Origin: a virus
IMG/VR virus record: IMGVR_UViG_3300037487_002640
Coordinates: 1-31,909 of that record
Reading direction: 5' to 3' (one strand)
Length of the DNA: 31,909 nt
This document shows positions 30,289-31,909 of the stretch, piece after piece (within the stretch, counting starts at the first letter, position 1; each line of letters starts with the position of its first letter). The notes beneath the pieces were generated by a model. It searched no databases. It saw nothing but the letters and a program-made list of their open reading frames with translations, and was not told the DNA's origin. The position numbers and the translations under genes are program-made.

Positions 30289-31193
30289 CCCGGATTGCGA
30301 TCCCTGTAGTTGAAGACGGCGACAAGATCACAGCAGCCTCGATCAACAGCCGCCTGACGCCATTCACGCAGGTCGGCACCTTAGACGCTGCCAACGTGCG
30401 GAGCGCCGGGGTGGACCTCGCCCAGTTCAGCTCGACGCGTTTCATGGCGCCGAAGATCGCGCACACGTCGATCGGATACAACCGGTACAAACACGACCTG
30501 TTCAACACCGTTTCGGGCCAGCAGACCGGCGCTACGCCGCACATTGTCAGCGACTCAGGAGGAACCCCTACGGTGCTCTCCCTGGGGGCGACGGGCTTTA
30601 GCCTTACCACCAGCGACATCTTGCGAGTTTACTGGGATCTTTCCGTACGTAGTCTTTGGCCTGTCGGGGTCCGGGAGTGGGTCAACGCCAACCTCGTCCA
30701 GCAGTTCAAGGAGTTCGACGGCACCACCAACATCCGGGTCTCGAATGGGCACGCGTGCTGGGCCTTTTGGCTGCAGTGGGACGTGACCTCGGCGGCGCTC
30801 GCCAACTTCGTGAACACCCCCACCCAGGGCAGCTTCAACACCGTGGTGGTCGGCACCAGGGGAGGGAACCTCCTTAGCAACTGCGACTCGACCTCGGTCC
30901 AGTGCGCGCTCGAGGAGTACCCAAGCAACTTGTTCTCGGGCCAGTTCACCGGCTTCAGCAGGCCTGGGCTCGGCGACGCCGGGTGCAACTGGACCGGGGT
31001 GGACGGGGCGTGGCACTTTGCCCCAAGCTCGCCCCTGACCGTCTACGGACTTCGGGTGGTGTTTACCGGAGTGCTCGGTGCGTACAACAACGGTACGGCA
31101 AACTACTTGGTCCGGTGCGACAACATCTACGACAAGGTCACGCTCGACTACAACGGCGGCCAGCTCGGCGCTCTGCTCATGAGGAAGAGCTAA
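30285..31193 (+). CDS. Fibre-like virion protein 2, 302 aa
   Basis: A four-base ATGA overlap follows the preceding gene. The N-terminus DGDKITAASINSRLTPF then GTLDAANVRSAGVDLAQF (about residues 12-48) matches the layout of the neighbouring fibre-like proteins. The remaining 250 residues alternate beta strands with W- and N-rich loops (GHACWAFWLQWDVTSAA, CNWTGVDGAWHF) and end LGALLMRKS. It is probably a virion surface protein. Its stop overlaps the start of the third member by one base (TAATG). Confidence 0.55.
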   Translation: MTRIAIPVVEDGDKITAASINSRLTPFTQVGTLDAANVRSAGVDLAQFSSTRFMAPKIAHTSIGYNRYKHDLFNTVSGQQTGATPHIVSDSGGTPTVLSLGATGFSLTTSDILRVYWDLSVRSLWPVGVREWVNANLVQQFKEFDGTTNIRVSNGHACWAFWLQWDVTSAALANFVNTPTQGSFNTVVVGTRGGNLLSNCDSTSVQCALEEYPSNLFSGQFTGFSRPGLGDAGCNWTGVDGAWHFAPSSPLTVYGLRVVFTGVLGAYNNGTANYLVRCDNIYDKVTLDYNGGQLGALLMRKS

Positions 31194-31909
31194 TGGCTTT
31201 CGCTCCGCCGACCACCTTCGTCAACGGCACCGTCTTGACCTCCGCTGCGCTCGAGGGTGACTTCGAGGCGCTGCGGGTCTACCTGCACCGGGGCGTGGCC
31301 GCGGGCGACCTCCGCACGGACGTGCCCTGGATCGACACCCGGCACGTACAACCCCCTGAGGCAAACCCCTTATATGGCGTGCAGCACGGCGTTTCGGGGC
31401 ACCAGGGTGGCCAGTGGGCAGGCGGCGTTGACGTGCGCTTGGCCTTCGCCACAAAGTCGCTGTCGGGGCAGGGCCGTCCCGAGAACAACGGCGTGCACGC
31501 CATTCAGCAGAGCTCTTTCTCGCTTGCGATCCGCCGGAACGCGAAGATTCTCTTCCACTATTGGTGGGAGATCGAAGGTGGAAGCGACGAATCTACGGCT
31601 TCCTACCAGGCGGGCGTCGATGACCGCTTCGTCTTCGTCATTCCCTGGTTCGGACGGATCGAGAACGCGGTAGGTTCGTATAGTTACGCATCCCAAGAGT
31701 GCGGAAACGCCGATGGCGGCTTGCAATCGACCTACCCCCCAGGCCTGCCGAAGCCCCCGCAGGTCACGGGTGGGTACGCCTCGAAGCAAGGGACCTTGCT
31801 GGTCGACTACAATGCCGTGGGCGTCGCTACTTTTGGCCTGGCAGTACATTCACTGATCGACCGCGCCGCCGTGGTAAACTGGGGCGTCTCGATCGAGGCC
31901 TACTACCTG
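31193..31909 (+). CDS. Fibre-like virion protein 3, 5' part (completes at 136-138)
   Basis: Starts at ATG 31193 and runs in frame to the last base (codon CTG, 239 codons). Across the circular join the next codon is TGA at 136-138, so the full protein is 239 aa ending IEAYYL. The N-terminus NGTVLTSAALEGDFEALRVY then DLRTDVPWIDTRHVQPP is a looser version of the module in the two genes before it. The rest is beta-rich (SLAIRRNAKILFHYWWEIE, FVFVIPWFGRI) with a compact C-terminal sandwich. A receptor-binding or fibre role is likely by position; the family is unknown. Confidence 0.65.
   Translation, partial: MAFAPPTTFVNGTVLTSAALEGDFEALRVYLHRGVAAGDLRTDVPWIDTRHVQPPEANPLYGVQHGVSGHQGGQWAGGVDVRLAFATKSLSGQGRPENNGVHAIQQSSFSLAIRRNAKILFHYWWEIEGGSDESTASYQAGVDDRFVFVIPWFGRIENAVGSYSYASQECGNADGGLQSTYPPGLPKPPQVTGGYASKQGTLLVDYNAVGVATFGLAVHSLIDRAAVVNWGVSIEAYYL
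31784..31909. repeat. Terminal direct repeat, right copy (126 bp)
   Basis: Identical to bases 10-135. It includes the last 42 codons of fibre-like gene 3 and the small hairpin AGCAAG/CTTGCT at 31785-31800. Unlike the left copy it is preceded by sequence that keeps the gene in frame (TACGCCTCG), so this copy is the authentic one. Confidence 0.95.

Noticed and set aside
29629-31909. Diversity-generating retroelement acting on the fibre genes
   Set aside because: No reverse transcriptase gene and no template repeat of any fibre 3' end was seen elsewhere in the window.
1-31909. Temperate or prophage origin
   Set aside because: No integrase, excisionase, CI/Cro-like pair or att-like repeat was recognised. 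The RHH and HTH proteins alone do not show lysogeny.

Overview
This window is almost certainly one complete genome unit of a small, high-GC, tailed double-stranded DNA phage with a podovirus-type virion (class Caudoviricetes). Its order of small terminase, large terminase, portal, scaffold, capsid, decoration protein, adaptor, tail nozzle, fibre-like proteins and large internal virion proteins is complete. I see no tape-measure, tail-tube or baseplate gene. Bases 10-135 are identical to 31784-31909. Joining the two ends completes one gene exactly, so the contig is circular or circularly permuted with about 31.77 kb of unique sequence. Bases 1-9 look like a foldback artefact. I see no integrase, tRNA, CRISPR, rRNA, RNA polymerase, DNA polymerase or insertion sequence. 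Strong Shine-Dalgarno sites and sigma70-like promoters fit a GC-rich bacterial host, which I cannot name.

Layout: (1) 1-10680, plus strand: end of the wrapped fibre gene; three consecutive large proteins that look like internal virion (DNA-ejection) proteins of 224, 683 and 1590 aa; two small beta-rich virion proteins; then a lysis cassette with a one-TM holin candidate, small conserved phage proteins and an M15 peptidase endolysin. (2) 10681-10962: a convergent intergenic region crowded with hairpins that ends both transcription units. (3) 10963-13557, minus strand: a recombination operon read as ERF single-strand annealing protein, RuvC-like resolvase, RecE/PD-(D/E)XK-type exonuclease, then a 40-aa membrane protein. 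(4) 13558-13750: divergent promoters. (5) 13751-16142, plus strand: an archaeo-eukaryotic-type primase and a VirE-type superfamily 3-like helicase/ATPase. (6) 16143-16583: an AT-richer, repeat-rich non-coding region that is the best candidate replication origin, ending in a promoter whose spacer is filled by a perfect palindrome. (7) 16584-18222: ribbon-helix-helix regulator, unknown protein, HNH endonuclease, and an orphan copy of the HNH C-terminal DNA-binding module. (8) 18323-31909: packaging, head, neck, nozzle and three fibre-like proteins, continuing through the join into region 1.

How the genes may work together (inference): the primase and helicase open and prime the origin and recruit the host polymerase. 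The ERF, exonuclease and resolvase set would make and resolve concatemers for the terminase. Nearly all genes overlap by 1-4 bases or are a few bases apart, so two long polycistronic units with few control points are likely. Those points are the 13.6 kb divergent promoters, the 16.5 kb promoter/operator and the 10.7-10.95 kb terminators.

Points most worth a second look: a WYL-like protein in the head module, the orphan HNH-derived DNA-binding protein beside the terminase, the origin region, the spacer-filling operator, and the promoter-plus-terminator pair between the convergent operons that could make a very short RNA.
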